A program made the position numbers and the translations under genes. From contig CAIMUF010000055.1 in assembly GCA_903844635.1 (NCBI GenBank), positions 1 through 64,000 of the forward strand: a stretch of DNA of 64,000 nt, given 5' to 3'. Below are positions 1 through 9,185 of the stretch, piece after piece. Origin of the DNA: an uncultured Sulfuricurvum sp. GTDB taxonomy: Bacteria; Campylobacterota; Campylobacteria; Campylobacterales; Sulfurimonadaceae. Under the pieces are notes generated by a model that worked only from the letters and a program-made list of their open reading frames with translations, did no database searches and was not told the origin of the DNA. The stretch's first letter is position 1. The number at the start of each line of letters is the position of its first letter.

Positions 1-8
1 AAAATAAA

Positions 9-25
9 TCAATTAATTTAATTGA
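9..25. repeat. 17-bp palindrome upstream of the first gene
   Basis: TCAATTAA-T-TTAATTGA, perfect 8-bp arms around one base, ending 22 bp before the start codon at 47. It could be an operator for the small DNA-binding protein that follows or simply AT-rich DNA. No promoter can be assigned with confidence. Confidence 0.4.
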
Positions 26-46
26 AAAGTCGATAAACTACATACT

Positions 47-505
47 ATGAATAAAAACGCATTAATCATAAAATCTTGTATTGAAGAATTGTTAAGTTTG
101 AGGCAAAAAAGATTTGACGAATATATAGATTTAAAAATCAAAGAACACTGGGCTTTAGATATTATGAATAATGGACACACTCCAATACCAGATGAGGATA
201 AAATTATCTGGGAAGAATTTGTGAGTGATTTTGACTTCCCTCTTTTAAAGCTGAATAGTCTTTTAGAAAAAGACTTTCAAAATAGAGAAGTATTAGAAAT
301 CGAAAAGAATATGGTTAAGCTTCACGGCAAAGAATATTTGAATGTTAAGGAGTTTGAAGATAAGTATGATATATCAAAAAACACACAAGCACAATACAGA
401 AGCAGAATGCATGATCCTCTCCCTTATCGTCAAATTGTCTTAAATGGAAAAATCACTTATGTTGTTAAGGATGTTGAACAATGGCTTCAAAATCAACACA
501 AATAA
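47..505 (+). CDS. small helix-turn-helix (excisionase-like) protein of unknown role
   Basis: I do not recognise this 152-residue protein as a named family. The N-terminal 95 residues are charged and helical. The last ~55 residues (from KEYLNVKEFEDKYDIS to VVKDVEQWLQ) have the layout of an AlpA/excisionase-type HTH_17 domain: a leading hydrophobic 'L.V.EF..KY.IS' helix pair, a basic turn, then a short wing and 'D.E.WL' helix. The gene is markedly more AT-rich than its right-hand neighbours, and its codon use (AAA, ATA, TTA) suggests accessory DNA. It sits directly upstream of a 5'-truncated mutS7, so it may mark the end of an inserted element whose body lies to the left of the window. Function inferred only from the fold-like pattern; it could equally be a host regulator. 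Confidence 0.55.
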   Translation: MNKNALIIKSCIEELLSLRQKRFDEYIDLKIKEHWALDIMNNGHTPIPDEDKIIWEEFVSDFDFPLLKLNSLLEKDFQNREVLEIEKNMVKLHGKEYLNVKEFEDKYDISKNTQAQYRSRMHDPLPYRQIVLNGKITYVVKDVEQWLQNQHK

Positions 506-558
506 GACGTTCCGACTTTGTCCGAATTATCCATTTTGACACTGTTTTCAACAATCTG

Positions 559-580
559 AAGTGTATAAAAAAGTGTATAA
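559..580 (+). repeat. tandem 10-bp direct repeat at the mutS7 junction
   Basis: AAGTGTATAA occurs at 559-568 and again at 571-580, spaced 12 bp. It lies in the 115-bp gap between the AT-rich HTH gene and the truncated mutS7 frame. Tandem short repeats like this are seen at recombinase arm sites, but no integrase or second att copy is visible here, so the role is open. Confidence 0.4.
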
Positions 581-620
581 GTTTTTTTAGCACCCCTTTA
601 AAAGTTCGGTAAATAGGGCT

Positions 621-3392
621 ATGTCTGTAATTGTAAGCAATCCCAAAGAAGTCGCTGAGTTTCTGAACATTCAGCTCACCCGAAAAAATAAAACCATACT
701 GGAAAACTCTCTCCAAAATCCCCTTCTTGCTGGTGTTCCAAGTGTTTCTATCGAGCGCTATCTTAGCCGTTTGGTTCAGTCGAAAAAATATACGATTGTT
801 CTCGTGCGTCAACAAGGCGAACCTCCTCACGTCCGCCGTTATATCTCTAATATTATTTCTCCGGGAACGAATTTTGATTACATTGCCGAGCCCAGTGAAA
901 ATTACATCGCCTCGTTACTCATCGATCAAAACAACGGCGTGTATTCGGTGGGCTATTCTGCTATCGATGTAGGGACGGGTAAAACACTTATCAAGGAGAT
1001 TCATGGTTCGCGAGAAGATAAAACGTATGCTCTGGATGAAGTTTTTACTCTTCTGCAAAGCTATCAAACTTCAGAGGTAGTGGTGACATTTTGCGACTCC
1101 CAGATCGATGAAGAAGAAGTCAATCGTTATTTAGAGCTCAAAAGCCATCATCGCAGCATCAAAAATGAAAAACGGCTTCGCATTGATTACCAAAATGAAC
1201 TGTTTGGGCGTATCTATCAAATCCGTTCACTCTTAAGCCCGATTGAGTACCTCGATATGGAACGGTATGCGTATACGTCGGAATCGTTGGCGGTGTTGAT
1301 TCACACGATCATTGACCATGACCCCGCTATCATTGAAAAGATGAATCGACCGACATTTTTGGGGACTGCGCGTTATATGTATTTGGGAAACAACGCGTGC
1401 GAGCAGCTTGGGATTATTTCACGTGATCATGATGAGATGACGGTGCTGAAACTCATCGATAAAACTTCTACAGCGATGGGAAAACGGCTTCTTCGTGAGC
1501 GACTGCTTAACCCTATCTGTGATGCTAAGCTTTTGGAAGATCGGTATGATTTAATCGAAAAGATGACGGATCATATTGCCCCTTTGGAAAGCAAGCTCAA
1601 AGAGGTTTATGATTTAGAGCGAATCCTTCGTCGTCTTAAACTGGGCAAACTTCATCCCTTCGAGCTTGCGTATTTTTATGCGTCACTTACCGCTGCTGAA
1701 AAATTATTTGAGGATGCAAAGAGCCTTGGGATTAGTTATGATAAAGCGAGTGCTCAAGAGTGTGCACTGTGTGCATCGGAGTTACGACGAATTTTTGTCA
1801 TTGAATCGTGTGCCAAATTTCGACGTGATCAGGTGGATGTTAATCTTTTTAACGAGGGTATTGACCCTGCCATCGATGCACTTGAACAACTGCAAAATAC
1901 CAATGAGCTTAAGTTGCAAAGTATTATCGAACACATCGATACGTTTTTCGACAACGGCAGTGGATATGCCTCTATCGGATGGCTGGAGAGTGAGGGATAT
2001 CATCTGGTGATGACTCGTAACCGTTATGTGAGTATTGAAGAGAATCTGCATAACAGCTTTTTTACGTTAGAGGGGCAACACCATTTTTTCCGTGATTTTC
2101 AGATACGAAAACTCAAAACGACTGTCAAACTTTCCTCTGCGCTGCTCGATGAACTCTCCATCGAAAATGCGGGGGCAAAATCGCGAATGCTCGCTCAAGT
2201 ACGTGAGCGGTATCAAGAATATTTAGAGGGCATTGAAAAGAAGTTTTCGCACGCCATTGAGCATCTCATCTCGTTTTTGGCGTTGGTCGATGTATCGCTT
2301 AGCGGTGCCAAGTGTGCCATACAGTTTCGATACGTTCGTCCTCAAATCGTCTATGATGTTCCAAAGGCGTTTGTCGAAACGGTAGGATTGCGTCATCCTC
2401 TCATAGAATCGCGAGAAGAGAACGGGATTTTTATCCCCAATGATCTTTTTTTAGGCTCTATCGAACAGCGAAGTTTTGAGGAACATACGACGATTGAGGC
2501 ATCAAAGGGAGAAGATGTTAAAGGGGTTCTTCTCTATGGAATCAACTCCAGCGGAAAGTCCTCTTTAATGAAAAGTATCGGCTTGGCAGTGGTGATGGCA
2601 CAGGCAGGATTTTTTGTTCCGTGTGCGATGATGCGGTTTTCTCCCATCGATAAGTTACTGACTCGTATCGTCTCCAAAGACAATCTCTATAAAGGGCTTT
2701 CGACTTTTGCAGTAGAGATGCTCGAACTGCGAAATATTTTCAACCGTGCGACGGAAAATACCCTGATTTTAGGAGATGAAATTAGTCACGGCACGGAAAC
2801 AGAATCAGCATTGGCTATTGTTGCCAGTGCAATTTTAAGGCTCAAAGAGTTGGGAAGTTTGTTCATTTTTGCAACGCATCTCCATCAGCTTTCATCCCTT
2901 AGTGAAATCGAAAAAGCAAAAGGGATCGTATTACTTCATTTGGGTGTCTATTATGATGAAGAGAGTGATAAACTCGTTTATGACCGTAAACTAAAAAGTG
3001 GAAGCGGCAGTACCCTTTATGGTTTGGAATTTGCCAAATCCCTCCATATGGATGAAACGTTTATCCAAAAAGCGTACGAAATCCGTGGACGTATTACAGA
3101 TAATGGACACGATGCGTCGTTGCTCAAACGAAACAAAAAGAGCCGCTACAACAGCAAGCTGTATCTGACAAAATGTGCGCTGTGCGATGAAGCGGTCGAT
3201 GAAGTGCATCATATCATCCCACAAGCCAGTGCAGATGAGGGTGGTTCAATCGGACATTTCGGGATGAATCATCGTTACAATCTGATCCCGCTATGTGGCA
3301 ATCATCATCGCCTAGTACACGAGGGAAAAATCGCCATTCACGGATTTGTGATGAGCGAAGAGGGTTTACGGCTTAGTTATTCACAAACCTAA
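621..3392 (+). CDS. mutS: MutS7-type DNA mismatch repair protein with C-terminal HNH nuclease, 5'-truncated
   Basis: MutS-family ATPase of 923 residues. The frame enters in the middle of mismatch-binding domain I ([13 protein letters not shown] ... [15 protein letters not shown]), runs through connector, lever and clamp regions, and reaches the ATPase with Walker [10 protein letters not shown] near residue 640 and Walker B LILGDE near 715. A C-terminal HNH domain follows: CALC near 852, VHHIIPQ, and [10 protein letters not shown] near 885-895. MutS with HNH at the C-terminus is the MutS7 subfamily known from epsilonproteobacteria, octocoral mitochondria and giant viruses, thought to combine recognition and nicking in one chain. 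The segment that should carry the Phe-X-Glu mismatch-reading motif (GDFFE-like) is absent: an in-frame TAG at 588-590 blocks upstream extension and no other frame of 500-620 encodes it. I read this as a 5' truncation at the junction with AT-rich DNA. The product may still bind ATP and DNA but probably not mismatches. Confidence 0.85.
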   Translation: MSVIVSNPKEVAEFLNIQLTRKNKTILENSLQNPLLAGVPSVSIERYLSRLVQSKKYTIVLVRQQGEPPHVRRYISNIISPGTNFDYIAEPSENYIASLLIDQNNGVYSVGYSAIDVGTGKTLIKEIHGSREDKTYALDEVFTLLQSYQTSEVVVTFCDSQIDEEEVNRYLELKSHHRSIKNEKRLRIDYQNELFGRIYQIRSLLSPIEYLDMERYAYTSESLAVLIHTIIDHDPAIIEKMNRPTFLGTARYMYLGNNACEQLGIISRDHDEMTVLKLIDKTSTAMGKRLLRERLLNPICDAKLLEDRYDLIEKMTDHIAPLESKLKEVYDLERILRRLKLGKLHPFELAYFYASLTAAEKLFEDAKSLGISYDKASAQECALCASELRRIFVIESCAKFRRDQVDVNLFNEGIDPAIDALEQLQNTNELKLQSIIEHIDTFFDNGSGYASIGWLESEGYHLVMTRNRYVSIEENLHNSFFTLEGQHHFFRDFQIRKLKTTVKLSSALLDELSIENAGAKSRMLAQVRERYQEYLEGIEKKFSHAIEHLISFLALVDVSLSGAKCAIQFRYVRPQIVYDVPKAFVETVGLRHPLIESREENGIFIPNDLFLGSIEQRSFEEHTTIEASKGEDVKGVLLYGINSSGKSSLMKSIGLAVVMAQAGFFVPCAMMRFSPIDKLLTRIVSKDNLYKGLSTFAVEMLELRNIFNRATENTLILGDEISHGTETESALAIVASAILRLKELGSLFIFATHLHQLSSLSEIEKAKGIVLLHLGVYYDEESDKLVYDRKLKSGSGSTLYGLEFAKSLHMDETFIQKAYEIRGRITDNGHDASLLKRNKKSRYNSKLYLTKCALCDEAVDEVHHIIPQASADEGGSIGHFGMNHRYNLIPLCGNHHRLVHEGKIAIHGFVMSEEGLRLSYSQT

Positions 3393-3405
3393 AGGGATAC
3401 CTTCA

Positions 3406-5340
3406 ATGACTGAATCAAAAATATACGATACATTAAAAAATTATGGCTTTTTAATTACCCCTTATTGCTCTTTTGGACTGACTGAAACTCCTTCGATTGA
3501 TTTTTTTCCCGTTGCACTCAAAATAGAGTCTGAAAAAGTAGTCCATAAAAGTAATTTTGGTGCGGTCAAGCTCAATATTAACTCGATGGAAGCATTAGAA
3601 CGTGCCAAAGATGAGATTATCGCCAATGTGAGGGCAAAAGAGGTACTTCTCGACGCAACTGACCGATTTATCGCGACACAGATGGTTAGCGGTATCGAAC
3701 TGTATGTGGGGCTTGTGGACGATGATATATTTGGTAAAACCATTGTATTTGGGATGGGCGGTGTATTTTTAGAACTGTATAAAGATGTTTGTTACATTGA
3801 TATCTATGCGGACGAGGTAGAGATACAACGCGCTATTGGACTGACTAAAATATCCAAAGTCTTTGAAGGTTTCCGGAGTTTTGATTTTACTATTGATACC
3901 GCTGTTGCATTTATTCGGCGTGTCCAAAACTTTGCCAAGGCTAATCCTGACATTATAGAACTCGATTTTAATCCGGTAATACTGACCAAAGAAGGGTTGA
4001 AAATTGCCGATGCCCGTATCAAAAAAGGGGAACCGAAACTTGAAAAACTAGGAACGCTACGAGAGAATAGACCTCCATTTTTTACTAACCAAAGGGTCGT
4101 GCTCATCGGTGCCTCTTCGGATCCGACCAAAGTCGGTTACTCCATCGCCAAAAATTCTCTTAAGTATGGCGGTGAGCTGTTTTTTGTGAATGCCAAAGGG
4201 GGTGAACTTTTCGGTAAAAAACTCTATACGAGCATTGCGCACATAGAGGGAGATATCGATACGGCGGTTATTATGATCCCCTCAAATACCGTTATTGAGT
4301 CTATTAAAGAGTTAATTCCCAGAAATCTTAGAAATCTCATCATCATCTCCGCAGGCTTTAAAGAAACTGGGGACAACGAGTCTGAACAGCTCATTGCAAC
4401 GTTGAGCAATGAGCACAATTTTAATGTAATCGGGCCTAACTGCTTGGGGTATCTCAATGGCGCTGAAAACCTTAATCTAACGTTTGGGATTGATGGATTA
4501 AAAAATGGAAACTTGGCACTTCTATCCCAATCAGGTGCTGTACTGTCCGCCCTTATGGATAAAGCGTATGATGCGGGAGTCGGTTTTTCGCATCTCGTCT
4601 CATGCGGTAATATGGTGGATTTAGATTTTGCGGAGATGATCGATATGCTCAACCGAGAAGAGACGTGCAAATCTATCTCGATCTATGCCGAAGGGATACA
4701 AAACGGCAAAGAGTTTTTAAGAGCGATTAGGAAAAGTCAAAAGAAAATCTACATCTTTAAAACAGGAAAATCTGCTCAGAGCAAGAAAGCGGCTTTTTCG
4801 CATACGGGCAATCTCAGCGGAAACTATGCGATGTTCAAAGGGCTTATCGAATCAGTGGGGGCAAAGATCGAGGAGAATATCGAAGCACTTTTGTTTAACC
4901 CTTCCAATGAAGTCAATAATATTCTCATCGTAACCAATGCCGGCGGTCCGGCTACGATCTTGACCGATTATATCATCGATCAGGGAAAAACGCTTTATAC
5001 GCTCAGTAAGGATGAACTAGATGCACTGAATGAGGTACTTCCATCCAACTGGTCCAAGAATAATCCTGTGGACATTATCGGGGATGCAATGGCAAACCGA
5101 TATGAGAAGACTTTAGACGTTGTAAGTAAATTTGAGGGGGTTGATTTGATCTATCTGCTCGTAACTCCTCAGTGTATGACAGACACCCTTGCTATCGTAC
5201 AGCTGTGTGAGCGTGATTGGGGTAAAAAGATATACCCGATACTTTTGGGCGGTCATGAGATGGAAGAGGCAAAAAATTATCTCCGAAGCCGACAAAAGCT
5301 TTTTTTCAAAACCCTTCAATCGGCAACGTCGTTTTTATAG
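3406..5340 (+). CDS. ADP-forming acyl-CoA synthetase (acetate-CoA ligase type), beta-alpha order
   Basis: 644-residue NDP-forming acyl-CoA synthetase, converting acyl-CoA + ADP + Pi to acid + CoA + ATP or the reverse. Residues 1-215 form the ATP-grasp (beta) half: VALKIESEKVVHKSNFGAVKL, GIELYVGLVDDDIFGKTIVFGMGG, and ELDFNPV. Residues ~220-340 are the Rossmann CoA-binding domain (VVLIGASSDPTKVG), followed by the ligase-CoA domains (LLSQSGAVLS, SISIYAEGI) with the phospho-accepting histidine in FSHTG at about residue 465. The usual bacterial order is alpha then beta; here the ATP-grasp comes first, a known permutation in this superfamily. It starts 13 bases after mutS7 and may be cotranscribed. 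The acyl substrate cannot be told from sequence; acetate is only the common case. Confidence 0.85.
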   Translation: MTESKIYDTLKNYGFLITPYCSFGLTETPSIDFFPVALKIESEKVVHKSNFGAVKLNINSMEALERAKDEIIANVRAKEVLLDATDRFIATQMVSGIELYVGLVDDDIFGKTIVFGMGGVFLELYKDVCYIDIYADEVEIQRAIGLTKISKVFEGFRSFDFTIDTAVAFIRRVQNFAKANPDIIELDFNPVILTKEGLKIADARIKKGEPKLEKLGTLRENRPPFFTNQRVVLIGASSDPTKVGYSIAKNSLKYGGELFFVNAKGGELFGKKLYTSIAHIEGDIDTAVIMIPSNTVIESIKELIPRNLRNLIIISAGFKETGDNESEQLIATLSNEHNFNVIGPNCLGYLNGAENLNLTFGIDGLKNGNLALLSQSGAVLSALMDKAYDAGVGFSHLVSCGNMVDLDFAEMIDMLNREETCKSISIYAEGIQNGKEFLRAIRKSQKKIYIFKTGKSAQSKKAAFSHTGNLSGNYAMFKGLIESVGAKIEENIEALLFNPSNEVNNILIVTNAGGPATILTDYIIDQGKTLYTLSKDELDALNEVLPSNWSKNNPVDIIGDAMANRYEKTLDVVSKFEGVDLIYLLVTPQCMTDTLAIVQLCERDWGKKIYPILLGGHEMEEAKNYLRSRQKLFFKTLQSATSFL

Positions 5341-5348
5341 GTTGTGCT

Positions 5349-5608
5349 TTACGACGAGCAGCTCAGATTTAAATTCTGATTCTGAGCCGGTGTTATGCCT
5401 GCATAACGCTCAAATTTTTCGTGTTCATCGTATGGATTTTGCGCCAATAAGAGCAAGTCATTGACGAGGGTAAAATCGTTTTTTTCAGCTAAGTCGATGG
5501 CTTCTTGGAATATGTAGTTTTTGAGTATGTACTTGGGGTTGGATTTTTAAGCGGAGTCGGATCAAGGTCGAGATAGGGAGCAGTTAGGGTTAGGTTTGAT
5601 AGTTTCAT
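5349..5608 (-). pseudogene. selO: remnant of selO (YdiU-type protein adenylyltransferase) with large internal deletion
   Basis: Reading the minus strand from an ATG at 5608 (preceded by a GAGG ribosome site) gives MKLSNLTLTAPYLDLDPTPL then KNP, the typical SelO amino end. Near 5539-5549 the reading frame shifts by one. The sequence then continues as the SelO carboxyl end: SNPKYILKNYIFQEAIDLAE, LLLLAQNPYDEHEKFERYAG and a terminal LSCSS at the stop 5349-5351. SelO is normally about 480 residues and this locus could encode about 85, so the whole kinase-like core is gone. The shared stretch AAAATCCA at the joint suggests a deletion between short matches. The Cys-Ser-Ser end corresponds to the selenocysteine site of eukaryotic SelO. 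It fills the otherwise empty 330-bp gap between the acyl-CoA synthetase and FapA genes. Confidence 0.8.
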
Positions 5609-5669
5609 ACAAAGAGTTTTACCTCAAAAAGATAACATCTCTAGGTGTGAATGAAAGAAGTTTATTTTT

Positions 5670-7472
5670 TTAGGATTCAAAGATGATTTTTTTATCTTCA
5701 CCTTCGCGGCGAAGTCGAACATGTAAAATATTTCCTTGCGGAGATGATGCATACTTTTGGGATGTTTTTGGATCTATAAACAGGATGCGAGTATGTCCAT
5801 TATACGTTCCATGATGGGTGATCGTTGCATGCACGTCCGCATCATAGAGCATATTTAAATCGTTTTCGATGGAGTGAGCATGCTCTTCAAGTTCTTTGAT
5901 CGTTGTTTTTTCATCGGAGAGCTGAGCAAGGGAATGTTTATATTGTTGGACGCGTACCATATCCGCTTTTATGGGAGAAGCATTTTGGGCAAGAGCTGCT
6001 TTGATTTTTTCTTGGGTTTGTTTGATGCGGTTTAATTGCTCTTTGAGTGCAAGCTCTTTACCCAAAAGATGTTTCCCTTTTTCCTGAATTTGTGTATAAA
6101 CTTCTTTTAGTTGCAGTTCCAGCTGATTGATTTGTTCTAGATAAGAGGGAATTGCTCTTGGATTGATAATGAGGTTGTTTCCATCTCCAATAATACTTTG
6201 GATGGTGATCGATTTTAGCGCGGTAATATTGGCATTGGAATAGAGAATATCAATGACAACATGATCGGCTATAATCTCTCCCCCCATCATTTTACTAACA
6301 TGAACCGTTTGCGCTTCTACTCTTCCCGCTTCCAAAATTTCTATCGTGGCATTTTTGGCCTTTAAATCGCCTCGATGGAGATGAATGCTTGCATTTTCTT
6401 GAACTTCGATAAACGATTTTTTATGGGTTTGCGCACCGATAGTGAGCTCACATGCTTGAATCTTTGTGTTACTTCCAATGGTTCCTTGAATATCAAGTGT
6501 TTGAACATCAATAGTGATTCCTGAACCGACCGCATCTTTGGTTAGATCCTCACGGTTTATTTTTACATGAATATCTTTATCGCTTCCCGTTTCAATGGAG
6601 CCTGTGTCTTTGAAGCTTGCATGTTTTAGCCGAAGTTCATGTGCGATGGAAAAAATGCCATTGATGCGTTGGACGTAGCCTGATTGTTTAGAATAAAAAC
6701 GAATAGAGAGAGCATCTTCTTCGGCTCGAATCGTTTCGTGGTCAATCGTTATTGCATTGGCATAGCGAATTAAAGCTTCTCCTGCATGGAGGTACTCTCC
6801 CGTACAACTGCGGCCATTTCGGCCATTGACGGCAAAAGTATATTCAAAGATCAAATCATCGGGAAGGACACCTTCGATAAGTTTCTTGTCGTGAGTCTCT
6901 TTTTTATAGTGGAGCACTACACTGTCGTTAATAGGCGGTATTGGGGGAAAGAACTTGGTGACACCTATCCGATAGGGTTCATGAAGTGCTCCCTCTTTTT
7001 GAATCTTGAGAAGCAATTGGTTGATTTGGACATCAAAGTCACTATCTGTGATACCGATAAGCAAGCCTGCCTGAAGTTTTTTGGAACGAATTTCTTCTTT
7101 GATGTAGTCTTGAATCCCTTTTTTCAGTGGAAGGAGGGAGGACGGATCGATAATGACAATGGCTTTTGTTTTGTTTTTATCCGATGCTAAACTCAGATGA
7201 AGGTCAAAGTAGGGATGCGGTTGTAAGGGATGAATGATAATCTGATATTCTTGACGGACTTCAAAAGGAGATGATCGTATTTCAACCTCTGTAGTGACAT
7301 CTTCAAGCCGTGAAACTTCCAAAGTACGCCACTCTTCATCCACAGTTCCCCGATAGTAGGTTTGATAAGACAGGAGATCAAAACCGATTTTTTCAACCGG
7401 TATCCCCCATGCTTGCGCTGCTTGTGTTAATGCGGTACTAACACTTGACGTGGTTGTTTTGAAAGCTTGCAC
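5670..7472 (-). CDS. fapA: FapA/DUF342 family beta-helix protein
   Basis: 600-residue protein of the FapA (DUF342) family. The N-terminal ~200 residues are a mixed alpha/beta region. The middle has the repeating short-strand pattern of a right-handed beta-helix (IGSNTKIQACELTIGAQ, GRVEAQTVHVSKMMGGEIIA, IIGDGNNLIINP). A long coiled coil (about 455-545) follows, and the C-terminus is basic. In Vibrio, FapA influences polar flagellar assembly, and many homologues have no known role. The start is GTG at 7472, four bases after the RND gene stop, so it is the last gene of the efflux operon and probably translated with it. The weak ribosome site makes the exact start uncertain. Linking a FapA protein to an RND pump is unusual and its role here is unknown. 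Confidence 0.8.
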   Translation of the reverse strand: MQAFKTTTSSVSTALTQAAQAWGIPVEKIGFDLLSYQTYYRGTVDEEWRTLEVSRLEDVTTEVEIRSSPFEVRQEYQIIIHPLQPHPYFDLHLSLASDKNKTKAIVIIDPSSLLPLKKGIQDYIKEEIRSKKLQAGLLIGITDSDFDVQINQLLLKIQKEGALHEPYRIGVTKFFPPIPPINDSVVLHYKKETHDKKLIEGVLPDDLIFEYTFAVNGRNGRSCTGEYLHAGEALIRYANAITIDHETIRAEEDALSIRFYSKQSGYVQRINGIFSIAHELRLKHASFKDTGSIETGSDKDIHVKINREDLTKDAVGSGITIDVQTLDIQGTIGSNTKIQACELTIGAQTHKKSFIEVQENASIHLHRGDLKAKNATIEILEAGRVEAQTVHVSKMMGGEIIADHVVIDILYSNANITALKSITIQSIIGDGNNLIINPRAIPSYLEQINQLELQLKEVYTQIQEKGKHLLGKELALKEQLNRIKQTQEKIKAALAQNASPIKADMVRVQQYKHSLAQLSDEKTTIKELEEHAHSIENDLNMLYDADVHATITHHGTYNGHTRILFIDPKTSQKYASSPQGNILHVRLRREGEDKKIIFES

Positions 7473-7475
7473 GTA

Positions 7476-9185
7476 TTACGGCTCGATAATAGAAACGGCT
7501 TTACGTTCATGAAAATTAAAATGCTTTTCAAGATTCGAATTATCCAGTAAGATGGGGACAACGATCAAAGAAGCGACTACGGCTGCTATGGTACCGAAAA
7601 TAAGGGAAACACCTAACCCGCCAAATACCGCATCACTGGCTAAAAGCGTAGATGCCAGAATAATCGCTGCAGCTGTAAGGAAAATAGGTTTTGCTCTCGT
7701 AGCGGCTGCGTAAGCAATTGCTTCTTTTTTTGGCATGCCTTTATCGACCATCAATGATTTGGTGAAGTCAATGAGTAAAAGTGAATTGCGTGAACTGATA
7801 CCGATGAGGGCGATAAATCCAATGAGTGAGGTTGCGGTGAGGAAAAAAGTATCCGCCGTAAACAAGTCCATAATAAAGTGACCGAAAAGAACCCCTACGA
7901 TAGAGAGAAAACTTCCAAGCAAGATGATTCCACTGAGAACAAAGCTCTTATAATAAATAACCATCAGTAAAAAGATAAGGACGAGTGCTGCAATAAATGC
8001 TCCTCCTAAATCGACAAACGTATCGAGCGTGACTTCCATTTCCCCATCCCAAATCAACTCATAGCGTTCTTTGGATTTTTTGTCGATAAGTTCGAGATTA
8101 AACAGGCCAATTTTATGAATTTCATAGTTATCGGTAAAGGTATCTAAAATAATATTGCGTGCATCCATGAGAGGATACACTTGGGAAACCATATCGGTTT
8201 CTGCCAGAACATTCGTCATTTGATGGAGATTTTTTGTCACAATCATCGGATTGGATTTTACCGATACGATTTCAACAACTTCGGTGAGAGGAATCATCAT
8301 TCCCATGCTGTTCATCAATTTTAGGCTCGAAAGTTTAAGAGAGATTGCATTGAGATCTTTGGAGCTGAACTTTTTACTCGCAGGGTCAAGAACCAAGAAA
8401 ATAGGAATTTGCTCAGAGACTTCCGATGAATTTTTAACGGCAATGGACATACCTTCAAATGCTAGGTACAAAATATCATTGACATGTTTGATGTCTAATC
8501 CAGAGCGGGCAATTTTATCACTGTTGACGCGTACTTCGAACTTTTCAAAAATTTCATCTTGCATGATATCAATATCGACAAGCCCTTTAGTCTGTTGAAA
8601 GACACCTTTGATACGTTCGCTCAACTGTCGGATACCTAATGCATTGCTACCGTACACTTCTGCTACGATAGCAGCCATTGTTGGAGGACCTGCCGGCGGT
8701 TCAATAAATTTGATATTGGTTTGAGGGATGATGCTTTCACATTGTTTTTGTATCTCTGGACGAAGACGCTGTACCATCATATAAGAAGGCTCAGAACGGT
8801 CGTGTTTTTTGGTAAGATTGAGAACGACTTCAGCAACATTTTCTGAATTTTTGAAATGAGAGCCTTTGATAAGTCCTGCAAAATCGAGCGGTGAACCTGA
8901 ACCTAAAAAGACTTCCATATCGAGTGCTTCAGGCTCTTTTTGAAGAATTGTGGTGACACATTGGCTAACGCGCTGTGTTTGCTCGATCGAGCTTCCGCTT
9001 GGGAGATCAATGTAGACTGAATACGTGTCATTGTTTTTTCCAGGAAGCATTTTAGCCATGACAAGCTGAGTGGGTATCATCGCAATCGAGAGGATAAATG
9101 CAGCGAGTGTCAGCCAAAGAAATAGCTTTTTTTTAGACGAAGAATTGAGAACAGCCAATAGATAATTTTCAAATTTTTGATACAT
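7476..9185 (-). CDS. RND efflux permease, C-terminal half
   Basis: 569 residues matching the second pseudo-repeat of an RND transporter. One transmembrane helix near residues 25-45 is followed by a periplasmic porter region (YSVYIDLPSGSSIEQT ... VYGSNALGIRQLSERIKG) and then helices 8-12, including the GFIALIGISSRNSLLLIDF segment. The start codon overlaps the stop of the upstream half by one base (TAATG). The two proteins together (531+569) equal one normal RND subunit of about 1,050-1,100 residues, divided exactly between helix 7 and the linker before helix 8. They should assemble in the inner membrane with the adaptor and the outer-membrane channel encoded just upstream. Substrate unknown. 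Confidence 0.85.
   Translation of the reverse strand: MYQKFENYLLAVLNSSSKKKLFLWLTLAAFILSIAMIPTQLVMAKMLPGKNNDTYSVYIDLPSGSSIEQTQRVSQCVTTILQKEPEALDMEVFLGSGSPLDFAGLIKGSHFKNSENVAEVVLNLTKKHDRSEPSYMMVQRLRPEIQKQCESIIPQTNIKFIEPPAGPPTMAAIVAEVYGSNALGIRQLSERIKGVFQQTKGLVDIDIMQDEIFEKFEVRVNSDKIARSGLDIKHVNDILYLAFEGMSIAVKNSSEVSEQIPIFLVLDPASKKFSSKDLNAISLKLSSLKLMNSMGMMIPLTEVVEIVSVKSNPMIVTKNLHQMTNVLAETDMVSQVYPLMDARNIILDTFTDNYEIHKIGLFNLELIDKKSKERYELIWDGEMEVTLDTFVDLGGAFIAALVLIFLLMVIYYKSFVLSGIILLGSFLSIVGVLFGHFIMDLFTADTFFLTATSLIGFIALIGISSRNSLLLIDFTKSLMVDKGMPKKEAIAYAAATRAKPIFLTAAAIILASTLLASDAVFGGLGVSLIFGTIAAVVASLIVVPILLDNSNLEKHFNFHERKAVSIIEP

Noticed and set aside
601-620. GTTCGGTAAAT as an attachment site core
   Set aside because: No second copy was found in the window and no integrase is visible, so an att site cannot be claimed.
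465-830. Open frame on the minus strand across the 5' end of mutS7
   Set aside because: No family pattern, overlaps a well-supported gene and the upstream gap; a chance antisense frame.
5189-5464. Plus-strand frame overlapping the end of the acyl-CoA synthetase
   Set aside because: Out of frame with the real gene and runs antisense to the selO remnant; no protein-like pattern.
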